A stretch of DNA of 64,000 nt from Chromatiaceae bacterium (GTDB taxonomy: Bacteria > Pseudomonadota > Gammaproteobacteria > Chromatiales > Chromatiaceae). A program made the position numbers and the translations under genes. The notes under the pieces are model-generated. The model was not told the origin of the DNA, did no database searches, and saw only the letters and a list, made by a program, of their open reading frames with translations. The DNA lies in the NCBI GenBank assembly GCA_024235395.1, contig JACKMK010000001.1:682001-746000 (forward strand), read 5' to 3'. Shown here piece after piece: positions 9,109-18,407 of the stretch (position 1 is the first letter of the stretch; each line of letters opens with the position of its first letter).

Positions 9109-9444
9109 TCATCGCTGGTCCAGCGCCGCGAGTATCAGGCGTGGGTTGTACCCGCGAATCACCTGGTCACGAACGACGATCAACGGCACACCGCTGCCGC
9201 GCAGTGCCTCGTACTGGCGCCTGCCTTCTGCAGAGCGTTCGATATCGTACTCGAAATACGCAATGCGCTTTTCACGGAACAGAGCGCGTGCCTTCGCGCA
9301 ATAGCCGCACCATTGCGCACCGTACATGATCACGTCCGCCTGGCCAGCGGTGCCAGCCTCGGGTGCCGGCTGAAACAGCATGGTGATCTTTTCCCAGTGT
9401 TGAACGGCCGCCAGAACGACGACCAGAAACAAAACTCTGCGCAT
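9109..9444 (-). CDS. Glutaredoxin-like protein with N-terminal hydrophobic leader
   Basis: The 111-residue protein has a short hydrophobic N-terminus (residues 3-15), which could be a signal peptide or membrane anchor, then a glutaredoxin fold with the redox motif CGYC (about residues 47-50) and the cis-Pro region SGVPLIVV. Glutaredoxins and related oxidoreductases reduce disulfides or glutathione mixed disulfides. The leader suggests it acts at the membrane or in the periplasm, which is less usual for the family. No strong ribosome binding site precedes the ATG. Confidence 0.75.
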   Translation of the reverse strand: MRRVLFLVVVLAAVQHWEKITMLFQPAPEAGTAGQADVIMYGAQWCGYCAKARALFREKRIAYFEYDIERSAEGRRQYEALRGSGVPLIVVRDQVIRGYNPRLILAALDQR

Positions 9445-9546
9445 CGCGATTTCAGACCCACGGCCTCGGTAGTCTTCCTGCTCTGTGGCTTCGGCCGATT
9501 GTCATGGATCTTGCGCCGGGCTGCGAAGATCGTCGCCGGCGTCCGG

Positions 9547-9957
9547 TCACAGACCCGGCAACGGCAGTCCCAGTCGGGTCATACATTGATTGAGCTTGCC
9601 CAGATACGCTGGATTCTCCTCTTCGTCGTCCGGCGGCACGAGCAGATTGCAGCACAATGCCGCAACACTGCCATCCGCGGACGTACGCACCGTCACGGGT
9701 TCAGCCACATAGGCGTCCAGGCCTGCGCCCCAGTACAGGCTGTTAAGCTCCTCATGGGTCAAGGCGTAGACGATCCCATGCGCCTCGCCGTGCGGCACCC
9801 GCAACAGCGTCGCCATCCTGCCAATACGCAATCGATAACCCGGCAACACGCCAGTGCGGGGGTTGCGTGGCGTCACGCCCCTGGACTGCAGCAGCTCCGG
9901 GTCCATGTAGAGCCCGTAAAAGAAAACGTCCACCAAGCGGTCCGCGGAGTTGTCCAT
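9547..9957 (-). CDS. Gamma-glutamylcyclotransferase-like protein
   Basis: The 136-residue protein opens with VDVFFYGLYMDPELLQSRG, which resembles the YGxLxxxxxL substrate-binding loop of the GGCT (AIG2-like) fold. The region where the catalytic Glu is normally found (usually within a RREG-type motif) reads LYWGAGLDAYVAEP, so activity is not certain. GGAGG lies just upstream of the ATG (GGGAGGAAG), giving a clear start. Probable cytosolic enzyme of gamma-glutamyl compound turnover, or a relative with a changed role. Confidence 0.65.
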   Translation of the reverse strand: MDNSADRLVDVFFYGLYMDPELLQSRGVTPRNPRTGVLPGYRLRIGRMATLLRVPHGEAHGIVYALTHEELNSLYWGAGLDAYVAEPVTVRTSADGSVAALCCNLLVPPDDEEENPAYLGKLNQCMTRLGLPLPGL

Positions 9958-10035
9958 CGGCTTCCTCCCTGTTCATCAAACATAGCGCGATACGCGCTGC
10001 AGAGGCCTTGCGACAGCGGGTGCTGTTGTGCCGGC

Positions 10036-10485
10036 TTAGGGCCCGTCTCGTCTGCGTGGCGCAGGACGCATCTTGTCCGGCAGCGCGTCGAATTCCGGCA
10101 GTGTGTCCGGCTGGGTGAACCAGACTGCACGCGATGCACAGAAGATGTTTTGCATCGGTCGCACGACCGGATCTCCTTCGAGTGTCCCTGCCGGAACGAC
10201 CACGACCTTGCCGGTCTGCGCCAACCACGGCAGGGATGAGCCGCAATGACCACAAAAGGCCGTCGCGAAGTGCTTGGCTTCGGCCAGCTCGAATCGCCTG
10301 ACGAGGTGCTCTCCGTGCGACCAACTGAAATCGTCCGGCGCGACCAGCAGATTCGCTGCGAATGCACTACCGGTGAACTTGCGGCATCGCGAGCAATGAC
10401 AGTACTGGAAGATCCCCAGGTTTCCGCGGATCTCGTAGGCGACCTGCCCGCACAGACAGCGCCCGCTTATCGGGTAGTCAGACAT
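10036..10485 (-). CDS. GFA/CENP-V family zinc protein
   Basis: The 149-residue protein has the Cys pattern of the glutathione-dependent formaldehyde-activating (GFA) fold: CLC near residues 10-12, YCHCSRC at about 28-34 and FCGHC near 77-81, which bind zinc. The family was named after an enzyme proposed to form S-hydroxymethylglutathione, but most members are of unproven activity. Length is typical. It is one of several detoxification-type genes on this strand (glutaredoxin-like, GGCT-like), none overlapping. Confidence 0.85.
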   Translation of the reverse strand: MSDYPISGRCLCGQVAYEIRGNLGIFQYCHCSRCRKFTGSAFAANLLVAPDDFSWSHGEHLVRRFELAEAKHFATAFCGHCGSSLPWLAQTGKVVVVPAGTLEGDPVVRPMQNIFCASRAVWFTQPDTLPEFDALPDKMRPAPRRRDGP

Positions 10486-10554
10486 GCTTCCGCCTCACGC
10501 TGCCGGTATCGACGCGAGTCTACCGGCGACCTCTCGTCGACCCATCGATGACAT

Positions 10555-10857
10555 TCAATCCGTCGGAAACCGCGTTGTGCGCACCACGGTGCACACCTGC
10601 AGCGCATACTCGGCATAGAAGGATTCGCAGCCTTTGACCTTGGCCTTCGCGTGTTCGGCGTGCAACGACCATGCTTGTTGGGCCGCGTCCGACTCGAATT
10701 CCACGATCGTCACGCGCTCACCGTCCTCCGCGGTGAACACCTTGTGCGACAGGTACCCCGGCATCGTCTTCACCAGCGCGTTCATGCGTCCGGCCCACGT
10801 GGTGTATTCGTCGATGGCCTCGGGTCTCAGCCGGGACCGGAACACTGTGACGATCAT
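10555..10857 (-). CDS. Antibiotic biosynthesis monooxygenase (ABM) domain protein
   Basis: The 100-residue single-domain protein has the dimeric alpha/beta-barrel pattern of the ABM superfamily: MIVTVFRSRL as first strand, a helix ending in VKTMPGYLSHKVF, and VTIVEFES as a later strand. Members act as cofactor-free monooxygenases, haem degraders or quinol-modifying enzymes; which one applies here cannot be told. Length is normal. It is a separate unit between the GFA gene and a hypothetical gene. Confidence 0.8.
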   Translation of the reverse strand: MIVTVFRSRLRPEAIDEYTTWAGRMNALVKTMPGYLSHKVFTAEDGERVTIVEFESDAAQQAWSLHAEHAKAKVKGCESFYAEYALQVCTVVRTTRFPTD

Positions 10858-10953
10858 CGAGACGCTCTCTTGCCAGCGGTGGTTGAATAGTCGTCGTGCG
10901 CTGTGCCTGTATGGGGCGGCACGGCAGCTGCCGCGACCGACCGACGCTCCCGA

Positions 10954-11460
10954 TTATTTTTTGGCCTCTTGCGCCTGCAGCGCATGATAGCGCTTGCATG
11001 CCGTTTCTTTCTCGATGCGGCGCGCATCGGTACGGTCCGCCGCGTATTGGGCGACCGCGAGATTGCATTGTTCGCGCGCCTCGTCGACCTTGGTCCGCTG
11101 CGCGGACCAGCTGATCTCCGCCGAGGACGACTGGTAGCTCAACGCGGCATGACAGTACATGTCTTTGAGCTTTGGATAGCCCGCATAATCGCTGGGGTGC
11201 TCCTGGAGGTAGGTGCAGGTTTCGTTGAACAGCGACTGCGCCGCGACCGTGCACCTGGAGAATACGACCGCGTAGGATCGCAGGCCGTCACACACCGATG
11301 GGTACTGGACCTGCCAGTCCTGGTAGGAATAAGGCACGCGGATGCCTTGATGTTCGACGACGACGGACTGGGTGCCTGCGCCGTCGGCGGCCAGATCCTG
11401 CATTGCGCGGTCCGACACCAGATCGATATAACTCGCGAACACCGCCGTGACTGGATCCAT
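10954..11460 (-). CDS. Hypothetical helical protein
   Basis: The predicted product is 168 residues, without signal peptide or transmembrane segment, largely helical and with several cysteines (for example CDGLRSY, SRC, ETC, MYC, EQC, TAC). I chose the ATG at 11460 because GAGGAGA lies 7 bases upstream; a further upstream in-frame start has no such site. No family recognised. It ends in a Lys/Ala-rich helix. It stands alone, with about 260 bases of non-coding sequence before it. Confidence 0.65.
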   Translation of the reverse strand: MDPVTAVFASYIDLVSDRAMQDLAADGAGTQSVVVEHQGIRVPYSYQDWQVQYPSVCDGLRSYAVVFSRCTVAAQSLFNETCTYLQEHPSDYAGYPKLKDMYCHAALSYQSSSAEISWSAQRTKVDEAREQCNLAVAQYAADRTDARRIEKETACKRYHALQAQEAKK

Positions 11461-11720
11461 GCTCGTCTCCTCTTCATCGTTGCCAACGCCAACGTCGAGT
11501 CGTGCCGGGTCGGGGCTCCATCTGCGCTGCAACGCAATCCGCACGCACAGGGCCGTGCAGCATGCCGGGCGTCCCTTTCCTTCCTTCCCGACGCTGACTC
11601 AAGACCCCGTGGACAGCGAAACGAGGTAACCCATCAGCGGCGTATTCAAGGTCAAGTATATGTGTACCGTACCCGAAGCCGTAGCCTGCCGCGATACGTC
11701 GGTCGACAAAGAACGCGGGT

Positions 11721-12107
11721 TTAATGAAGGCCATTCGCCCTGTCGGCCTGGGTCACTCCCGCGTAGCCCCAGTCTTCACCCGGCACTTCGTGAATCACGA
11801 TATAGCTGGCCTCGGCGAGTCCGCCCAGTGTATCGGCCAGCAATGCGTGCAGTCGGCGCAACAAAGTCGCCTTTTCATTCCCACTGTTGGTGCCGGCGGT
11901 GATCTTGACATCCACGTAAGCGGTCACGCCGTCGCATGGACGTCCGGCGATACTCCAAAGCACTGCGTCGGCGCCGCCGATACGAACGGCGGTCACGTCC
12001 GCCCGTTTGTGCGCCACCTCGGCCATCGCCTCGGTGATGCCACGGGCCAGTAACGCGGCCTGGCGTTCGGTCGGTCTGGGTTGAAGCTGGACGGATATGT
12101 AAGGCAC
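11721..12107 (-). CDS. 4-oxalocrotonate tautomerase-family protein with two fused units
   Basis: The 128-residue product starts at GTG 12107, with AAGGAG about 6-7 bases upstream. This places Pro directly after the initiator Met (MPYISVQL), the catalytic N-terminal proline of the tautomerase superfamily. The length is twice that of a 4-OT monomer, and a second beta-alpha-beta unit begins near AYVDVKIT (about residue 68), without its own Pro. Fused dimers of this kind include cis-CaaD and malonate semialdehyde decarboxylase-type enzymes; the substrate here is unknown. It is divergent from the LysR gene, which is its likely regulator. Confidence 0.75.
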   Translation of the reverse strand: MPYISVQLQPRPTERQAALLARGITEAMAEVAHKRADVTAVRIGGADAVLWSIAGRPCDGVTAYVDVKITAGTNSGNEKATLLRRLHALLADTLGGLAEASYIVIHEVPGEDWGYAGVTQADRANGLH

Positions 12108-12196
12108 AGCGGTTCTCCTTGACGACGATGACGTTGAGGTTAAGCTGGCCGAGAACATTTTATAAATGAATTATTTGGATTTATTTAATCGTAAAA
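12108..12196. promoter_or_regulatory. AT-rich divergent regulatory region between tautomerase and LysR genes
   Basis: This 89-base stretch contains the only markedly AT-rich run nearby (about 12155-12205). Within it is an imperfect inverted repeat AAATGAATTATTT (12164-12176) and a direct repeat TTATTT (12171-12176 and 12181-12186) spaced by one helical turn. LysR proteins typically bind T-N11-A dyads in such divergent regions and autoregulate. Binding is inferred, not shown. Confidence 0.5.
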
Positions 12197-13126
12197 ATGA
12201 ATATATTGCGCGACCTTGAACTCGAACTGCTGCGTACCTTCGTCGCCGTCGTGGATGGGGGTGGTTTCACCCGGGCCGCCGAACGGATGCACCGTACCCA
12301 GTCGACCGTCAGCCAGCAGTTGCGGCGCCTGGAGGAGCGGCTGGCGACACGGTTGCTGGCGCGCAATACACGCCACGTGACCCTTACCGAACGGGGTGAG
12401 CTGCTGCTCGGCTATGCGCGGCGACTGCTCGCACTCAACGACGAAGCCCTGGCCGCGCTGGACGAGACCCGGCTCGAGGGACGCGTGCGCCTCGGCTCGG
12501 CGCAAGAGGTGGCCGACGGCGGCCTTGCCGAGATACTCGCCCATTTCACGCGTCTGCATCCGGGGGTCACGCTGGAGGTCCGCGTGGATGCGAATCTCCG
12601 CCTGCTCGATCTGATCCACCGTGGCGAACTGGATCTGGCGGTGTCGTTCCTCGACCCGGGACAGACATTGCCCGGAGATGTCCGATGCGAGGTGATAGAC
12701 CGCCTGCGGCGCGTCTGGGTGGCCTCGCCGAACCTGCGGTTGGACGACACGCAACCGCTGCCGTTGGTGGTGCCAAACGGCCCCTGCGTCTTCCGCAACG
12801 CAATGCTGCACGCACTCGATGCAATCGACCGCCGCTGGCGCATCGCGCTGTCGACGCCAAGTCTTTCCGGCATGCGCGCCGCGCTCCGCGCCGGACTCGG
12901 CATCGGCGCACGCGCCGAACGCTGGCTGGAGCCGGATCTGAGGATCTTGGAGCATGCGTTGCCACCGTTGCCGGACGTCGAGCTGGTGCTGTTGTCGACC
13001 CGTGCGATCGACGAACAGATGCTTGAGCGACTGCGCATGACCCTGACGGAAGAACTGATTCCGCGGGGGCGGCACGACCGATCCACGCGCCACCGCGGGC
13101 CAGCGTCCGCCGCCACCCGACCCTAG
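12197..13126 (+). CDS. LysR-family transcriptional regulator
   Basis: The 309-residue protein has the N-terminal winged helix-turn-helix of LysR regulators (residues about 8-66; GGFTRAAERMHRTQSTVSQQ is the HTH core) and a periplasmic-binding-protein-like effector domain (about 95-290). The start ATG lies in an AT-rich leader without a visible Shine-Dalgarno sequence, so translation may be weak. The gene is divergent from the tautomerase gene, suggesting control of that enzyme by a small organic ligand. The C-terminal 20 residues are Arg/Pro-rich and look like an unconserved tail. Confidence 0.9.
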   Translation: MNILRDLELELLRTFVAVVDGGGFTRAAERMHRTQSTVSQQLRRLEERLATRLLARNTRHVTLTERGELLLGYARRLLALNDEALAALDETRLEGRVRLGSAQEVADGGLAEILAHFTRLHPGVTLEVRVDANLRLLDLIHRGELDLAVSFLDPGQTLPGDVRCEVIDRLRRVWVASPNLRLDDTQPLPLVVPNGPCVFRNAMLHALDAIDRRWRIALSTPSLSGMRAALRAGLGIGARAERWLEPDLRILEHALPPLPDVELVLLSTRAIDEQMLERLRMTLTEELIPRGRHDRSTRHRGPASAATRP

Positions 13127-13127
13127 T

Positions 13128-13143
13128 TGCGCCAATCGGCGCA
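13128..13143 (+). terminator. Short hairpin directly after lysR stop
   Basis: TGCGCC and GGCGCA pair around an AATC loop, starting one base after the stop codon. No T-run follows, so termination is only possible, not certain. Confidence 0.3.
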
Positions 13144-13196
13144 CCGGTTTCCGCGCCCGCTTCGGCCGACACGATCTATTGAGGAGAGACAAGCCG

Positions 13197-13619
13197 GTGA
13201 ACATCCATCTGGTAACGACCGACGAGGCGATTCGCGCGTGTTTTCCTGTCATGCGCGAGCTGCGTCCACATCTGGATGTCGGCGGATTCGTTGCACAGGT
13301 CCGCGACATGTCGACCTCCGGCTACCGCCTGGCCGCGCTGCTCAGCGGTACCCAACCGGTCGCCGTGGCGGGCTTTCGGATCGCCGAGAACCTGGCATGG
13401 GGGCGCCATCTCTATGTGGACGACCTGGTGACCGCGGCCGCGCAGCGGTCACAGGGCCACGGCGCCGCGCTGCTGCGGTGGCTGCGTGAACACGCACGCA
13501 AACACCAATGTCGGCAACTCCACCTGGACTCCGGCATGCAACGCGTCGATGCACACCGGTTCTATGCGCGTGAAGGCATGACAAAGGCCGGCTATCACTT
13601 CGTCCAGCAGCTCGAATAG
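13197..13619 (+). CDS. GNAT-family N-acetyltransferase
   Basis: The 140-residue protein has the acetyl-CoA binding motif A of GNAT enzymes, AQRSQGHGAALLRWL (about residues 82-96), following the beta-4 strand LYVDDLV. The GTG at 13197 is chosen as start because GAGGAGA (13181-13187) lies 9 bases upstream; a TTG further 5' would lie before that site. The acceptor substrate cannot be predicted. It lies downstream of lysR on the same strand and converges with the RND pump operon. Confidence 0.82.
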   Translation: MNIHLVTTDEAIRACFPVMRELRPHLDVGGFVAQVRDMSTSGYRLAALLSGTQPVAVAGFRIAENLAWGRHLYVDDLVTAAAQRSQGHGAALLRWLREHARKHQCRQLHLDSGMQRVDAHRFYAREGMTKAGYHFVQQLE

Positions 13620-13663
13620 TCGGCGCGCTCCGGTGCGCGAGCGTCCGGCCGCGCAACACCGCG

Positions 13664-16600
13664 TCAATCGTCTGCGCCGACCGGCTCTGCGTGCGCGCCG
13701 ATCGCCGGTGCCGGTTCGATGCCGGGCGCTCCATGCCGGTCCTTGGCCATCAGCATGTACAGAGACGGCACGACGAACAGCGTGAAGACCGTGCCGATCG
13801 CCATGCCACCGACCAGCACCAGACCGATCGAGTTGCGCGCCGCAGCGCCGGCGCCAGTCACCAGCACCAGTGGGAAATGCCCGGCGATGGTCGCGACACT
13901 GGTCATCAATACCGGGCGCAGGCGGATCATCGCGGCCTGGTGTATCGCAGTCAGTTTGTCCGCACCCTGCTCCTGCAGCTTGTTTGCGAACTCCACGATC
14001 AGGATCGCGTTCTTGGCAATCAGCCCGACCAGGGTCACGAGCCCCACCTCGGCGTAGATGTTCATGGTCGTGGTCCAACCGTTGGTCCAGTACGTCATGT
14101 TGGGGTCCGGCATCTTCAGCACGGTGAAGATCAAGGCACCGAACATCGCCAGCGGCACCGAACCGGCCAGGATCACCAGGGGATCGCGGAACGAATTGAA
14201 CTGCACGGCCAACACCAGGAAGATCATCAGCACGGCCAGGAAGAACGCTGGCAGGAACTTGTTGCCCTCGGTTCGCAGCTGGCGCGACTCGCCGGTGTAG
14301 TCGACGCTATAGCCGGGGGGCAGCACCTCCTGCGCCGTCCGTTCGAGAAAGGTCAGGGCATCGTCCAGCGTGCGGGTACTCATGCCGGACAGCTTCACCG
14401 CGTTCAGCTGCTGAAACCGATTCAGGGAGCGTGCGACGACCGAATGCTCGATGTCGGCGACCGACGACAGCGGCACCATCTCACCGTCCGGTGCGGCCAC
14501 ATGGATCTCGCCGAGTTGCTCGCTGTTCAGGCGGTCGCTGCGTTGCACCAGCGGAATGACCTTGTAGCTGCGACCGTCCATGTTGAATCGGTTGACGAAG
14601 TTGCCGCCGGTCGCGACCGCGAGGTCGGCACCCACCTGCGACAGGTGCAGCCCCAGCGATGCCAGCTTGTCGCGATCGAACACCAGGGTCGCCTGGGGCT
14701 GATCGAACTTCAGGTCGATATCCGGCGGGAACGCGAACAGCCCGCTCGCCGTGGCCTTCTGCTGGATCGCCTGTGCGAACTCGAGCAGACGTTCGGCATC
14801 GGCGGTCGAGGTGATCAGGAATTCCACCGGGAAGTTGCTGCCGCCGGGCAGTGCCGGCGGTGTCGTGATGAATACCTGGATCCCCGGGATGCGCGAGACC
14901 TTGGCCTGCACCTCCGGTACCATCGCGGTGACCGTCCGGTTGCGCGCCTCCCAGGGTTTCACGACGACGCCGCTGAAACCGTCCGCGCCCAGGGTGGCAC
15001 CCACTGACGGCGGAAACAGCAGCTGGAAGGTCAGCGCCGCCTCGGGCACATCGAGCATGATCTGCTCGGCAGCCTCCGCATAAACGGCATTCTGATCGGT
15101 GGTCGCGTTGGCCGCGGTATTGATGATGCCGAACAGCACGCTCTGATCCTCAGTCGGCGCCAGCTCCTTCGGCGAGAACGAGAACATCGGAATCGTCAGC
15201 AGGCTGATCACCACCCAGACCAGGTAGACCGCCGGTCTGGCCCTGAGCGTCCCGCCCAGTACCCGGCCGTAGGCGTCGCGCAGGCGATCGAACCGGTGAT
15301 TGAGCCAGCCAGTCAGACCGCGTTCCTCGTCCTGCGCGCTGCGCAACAGCTTGGCGGCCATCGTCGGCGACAGGGTCAACGCAACCACGCCGGAGATCGC
15401 GACCGCACCGGCCAGTGTGAACGCAAACTCGCGGAACAGCGCACCCGTCAGACCGCCCTGCAATCCGATCGGCACATAGACCGCAACCAGCGTCAGGGTC
15501 ATCGCCACGATGGGCGCAACCAGTTCCCGCGCCCCGAGCAATGCGGCCTCGCGTGGGCTGCGCCCCTCGCGCAGATGCCGCTCGACGTTTTCGACGACCA
15601 CGATGGCATCATCGACGACCAGGCCGACCGACAGCACGATTGCGAGCAGCGTGAGCAGGTTGAGCGTGAATCCGAACGTCTGCATCAGGAAGATGCCCCC
15701 GATCAGCGACACCGGGATCGCCATCACCGGGACGAGCACGGAACGTACCGAACCGAGAAACAGGAAGATCACCGCAACCACGATCATCAAGGTATCGGCC
15801 AGTGTACCCGTGACCTCGCGGATCGCGTTCGCGACGTACTCGGACGCATCATAGCCGATGCTCGCGTCGAGGCCGGCCGGCATGTCGTGCTTGAGCTTGT
15901 CGAGCTCGGTGCGCACACCGCCTATCACGTCGATGATGTTCGCATTCGGCTGCGGGAAGACCCCGGCAAACACCGCAGTCTGGCCCGAATAGCGCACCAG
16001 GGTGTCGTAGTCCTCGGCACCGAGTTCGACATCGGCGATGTCCTGCAGGCGCACTATGGTGTCGTCCTTCTGGTAGATGACCAGGCGACGGAAATCCTCG
16101 GCGTTGTGCATATCGGTGTTGGCCGCCAGGTAGGTCCGCACCAGTGCCCCCTTGGTGCTGCCGATCGCGGCCAGGTAATTGTTCGCGACCAGCGCAGCGT
16201 TGACCTGCGCCGGGCTGACGTTCAGCGCCGCCATGCGGTCGGGCTTGAGCCAGATCCGCATCGCGAAGATGCGCGCTCCGAAGATCTCGATCCTTTGCAC
16301 GCCGGTGACCGCGGCCAGGCGTGGCTGGACCACGCGGATCAGGTAATCGGTGATCTGCTCCGGCGACAGGATGTCGGAAGAGAAACTCAGATAGGCGGCC
16401 GCGAACTCCGAGTCGGCGGACTGCACGCTGATCGCCGGCACCTCGGCCTCGGCCGGTAGCTCGTTGCGTACCTGATCGACCTTCGACGAGATATCGGCCA
16501 ATGCCTTGGTCGAGTCGTAGTTGAGTTTGAGCCGCGCAGTGATGATCGAGATACCCTGCAGACTCTTCGACTCGACGTAGTCGATACCCTCGGCCGCGCC

Positions 16601-16816
16601 GATCGCACGCTCCAGCGGCGTGGTGATGAAGCCGCGTACCAGCTCCGCACTGGCGCCCACGTAGACCGTCGAGATCTGCACCGAGGCGTTTTCGCTGAGT
16701 GGATACTGGCGTACGCTCAAGGTGTGCCAGGCATTCAGACCCGCGATCAGGATCAGCAGGTTGACGACAACCGCCAGCACCGGGCGCCGAATGAACAGAT
16801 CGGTGAAACCTTTCAT
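13664..16816 (-). CDS. RND-family multidrug efflux pump, inner-membrane transporter
   Basis: The 1050-residue protein has the AcrB/MexF architecture: first helix at about 11-28, a large periplasmic porter domain, a transmembrane bundle with the proton-relay motif GLVVDDAIVVVENV (about residues 400-413, both Asp present), a second porter domain and a final bundle (LVGLIAKNAILIVEFANKL near 955). It is full length. Such pumps export drugs, dyes or metabolites by proton motive force in complex with an adaptor and an outer-membrane channel. The adaptor gene is 11 bases upstream; no outer-membrane channel is encoded nearby, so a TolC-like protein from elsewhere is presumably used. Confidence 0.95.
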   Translation of the reverse strand: MKGFTDLFIRRPVLAVVVNLLILIAGLNAWHTLSVRQYPLSENASVQISTVYVGASAELVRGFITTPLERAIGAAEGIDYVESKSLQGISIITARLKLNYDSTKALADISSKVDQVRNELPAEAEVPAISVQSADSEFAAAYLSFSSDILSPEQITDYLIRVVQPRLAAVTGVQRIEIFGARIFAMRIWLKPDRMAALNVSPAQVNAALVANNYLAAIGSTKGALVRTYLAANTDMHNAEDFRRLVIYQKDDTIVRLQDIADVELGAEDYDTLVRYSGQTAVFAGVFPQPNANIIDVIGGVRTELDKLKHDMPAGLDASIGYDASEYVANAIREVTGTLADTLMIVVAVIFLFLGSVRSVLVPVMAIPVSLIGGIFLMQTFGFTLNLLTLLAIVLSVGLVVDDAIVVVENVERHLREGRSPREAALLGARELVAPIVAMTLTLVAVYVPIGLQGGLTGALFREFAFTLAGAVAISGVVALTLSPTMAAKLLRSAQDEERGLTGWLNHRFDRLRDAYGRVLGGTLRARPAVYLVWVVISLLTIPMFSFSPKELAPTEDQSVLFGIINTAANATTDQNAVYAEAAEQIMLDVPEAALTFQLLFPPSVGATLGADGFSGVVVKPWEARNRTVTAMVPEVQAKVSRIPGIQVFITTPPALPGGSNFPVEFLITSTADAERLLEFAQAIQQKATASGLFAFPPDIDLKFDQPQATLVFDRDKLASLGLHLSQVGADLAVATGGNFVNRFNMDGRSYKVIPLVQRSDRLNSEQLGEIHVAAPDGEMVPLSSVADIEHSVVARSLNRFQQLNAVKLSGMSTRTLDDALTFLERTAQEVLPPGYSVDYTGESRQLRTEGNKFLPAFFLAVLMIFLVLAVQFNSFRDPLVILAGSVPLAMFGALIFTVLKMPDPNMTYWTNGWTTTMNIYAEVGLVTLVGLIAKNAILIVEFANKLQEQGADKLTAIHQAAMIRLRPVLMTSVATIAGHFPLVLVTGAGAAARNSIGLVLVGGMAIGTVFTLFVVPSLYMLMAKDRHGAPGIEPAPAIGAHAEPVGADD

Positions 16817-16827
16817 GCCGGCCTGCC

Positions 16828-17961
16828 TCAGGAATCCCGCGGACTCGGATCGAGCTTGGGCTTGGGCGCCAGGGTGTTATCGATGACCACCTTGGCACCG
16901 CTGCGCAGCTTGAACACGCCGCTGGTCACGACGGTCTCGCCGGGCTTGAGGCCGTCGATCACGTCGACGTAGTCACCGCGTGCCCGCCCGAGGCGCACGA
17001 ACTGCTGGCGCAGTATCCGCTCGGTCTCACCCGAGGCGTCCTTGTGCTGCGACTCGACCACGAACACCGAGTCGCCGTAGGGCGCGTACAACACCGCGGT
17101 AGCCGGCACCGGCAGAACCGCCTGGGTATCGGGCAACACCACCTCGACGTTGACGAACATGCCGGCACGCAGCTGTTCTCCGGGATTGTCGACCAGCGCA
17201 CGCGCGCGTACGTTGCGCGTTGTCGCCGCAACTTCCGGACTGACCGCGAGGACCCGGCCTTCAAAGGTTTCGCCGGGTGCGACATCGGCCGTGGCGCGCA
17301 CCTGCATCCCGGGCCGCAGTCGCGCGATCTGCCGTTGCGGAACGGAAAAGTCCACATGCACCGGATCGAGGGTCTGCAGCGCGACGATCGGATCACCTTC
17401 GCGCAGGATCTGTCCCAGATTCACGAGGCGTAGACCAAGGCGACCGGCGAAGGGGGCGCGCACCGTCTTCTTGTCGATCAATGCACGGATCACGCCGACC
17501 TGGGCCAGCGTCTCCTTGACCTGCGCCTCGGCACGATCGACGGCGTCCTCCGACGCCAGTTCACGCTTGCCCAGCTTGCGCACCCGTGCGAGGTCGGTCC
17601 TGGCCAGTGCCGCCGCAGCGTTGGCCGAGGCCAGCTGTGCCTCTTCGCTCGCGGTATCCATCTTCAGCAGCGTATCGCCCGCCGCGACCGTCGCCCCGGA
17701 TTCGAACGCGATCTCCGTGACCCGGCCGCCGACTTCGGCGCTGACGTTCACGCCCTGCACCGCGGACACGGTCGCAGTCGCCGAGATCACCTGCTCCCAC
17801 TGCGCGGCGGAGACCGCTGTCGCCGTCACGGTCTCGGCCGGCAACTGCATGCCCTCGGCGGCCTCGCTCATCGCGTCGAACTGACCGAGCTTGGTGTAGA
17901 CGATGGCGCCCACCACGGCCGCCAGGCCGATCACCGTCAAAAAAATCTTTTTCAGCATCAT
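16828..17961 (-). CDS. RND efflux adaptor (membrane fusion protein, HlyD/AcrA type)
   Basis: A product of about 377 residues has an N-terminal hydrophobic anchor or signal (MMLKKIFLTVIGLAAVVGAI), paired lipoyl-like halves (VGGRVTEIAFESGATVAAGD and APFAGRLGLRLVNLGQILRE), an alpha-hairpin between them, and a beta-barrel domain. It links the RND transporter to the outer-membrane channel in the periplasm. I prefer the ATG at 17961 (or the adjacent 17958) since the hydrophobic leader begins there; a GTG at 17988 is possible. It is the first gene of the two-gene pump operon. Confidence 0.92.
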   Translation of the reverse strand: MMLKKIFLTVIGLAAVVGAIVYTKLGQFDAMSEAAEGMQLPAETVTATAVSAAQWEQVISATATVSAVQGVNVSAEVGGRVTEIAFESGATVAAGDTLLKMDTASEEAQLASANAAAALARTDLARVRKLGKRELASEDAVDRAEAQVKETLAQVGVIRALIDKKTVRAPFAGRLGLRLVNLGQILREGDPIVALQTLDPVHVDFSVPQRQIARLRPGMQVRATADVAPGETFEGRVLAVSPEVAATTRNVRARALVDNPGEQLRAGMFVNVEVVLPDTQAVLPVPATAVLYAPYGDSVFVVESQHKDASGETERILRQQFVRLGRARGDYVDVIDGLKPGETVVTSGVFKLRSGAKVVIDNTLAPKPKLDPSPRDS

Positions 17962-18407
17962 GGGTCCAGCCACAGGGGTCGGCAACACGTCACATCCACG
18001 CGGATCGCGACAAAATACGGCGGCCTCATTGTAACCGGCGATTCTTACCGAAATGCGAGCTGTTGCTCACCGAAGACGGCCGTCGTCGCAGTTCCCGCAG
18101 TTGCCACGCCGACGCGGTGGCACACCCCTACCGTCCACGTGAAGCGAACGGCTGCGCTGGGATGTCTTTTTTGGCAAGCCCACACATTTTGCCCGGCAAC
18201 CCGCACGGCCGGAACACCGGTGCTTCGATTCATCCGTCCCAATACTCGCACGAACCGGTCGTCGCTCTGCCGCCGGACCCGGCGCTCGGTGCGTCGTCAC
18301 CGCGCTGATCACCGGTGCATCCGAGGCAGCACATCCATGCTGAATCGAATGAAAACCGGGTCGAAAGGCACCGGTACGGGTCCGGGGCGGGACGGACGCG
18401 ACACAGA
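17962..18407. other. Non-coding stretch upstream of the efflux operon
   Basis: No reading frame in this stretch of roughly 450 bases has the codon pattern or a recognisable domain of a real gene. It should contain the promoter of the efflux operon; a TACAAT -10-like box reads toward the adaptor gene near 18030, but no good -35 box accompanies it. Confidence 0.4.

Noticed and set aside
18020..18045. TACAAT -10-like box before the efflux adaptor gene
   Set aside because: No acceptable -35 sequence at 16-18 bases; left as a remark in the gap entry.
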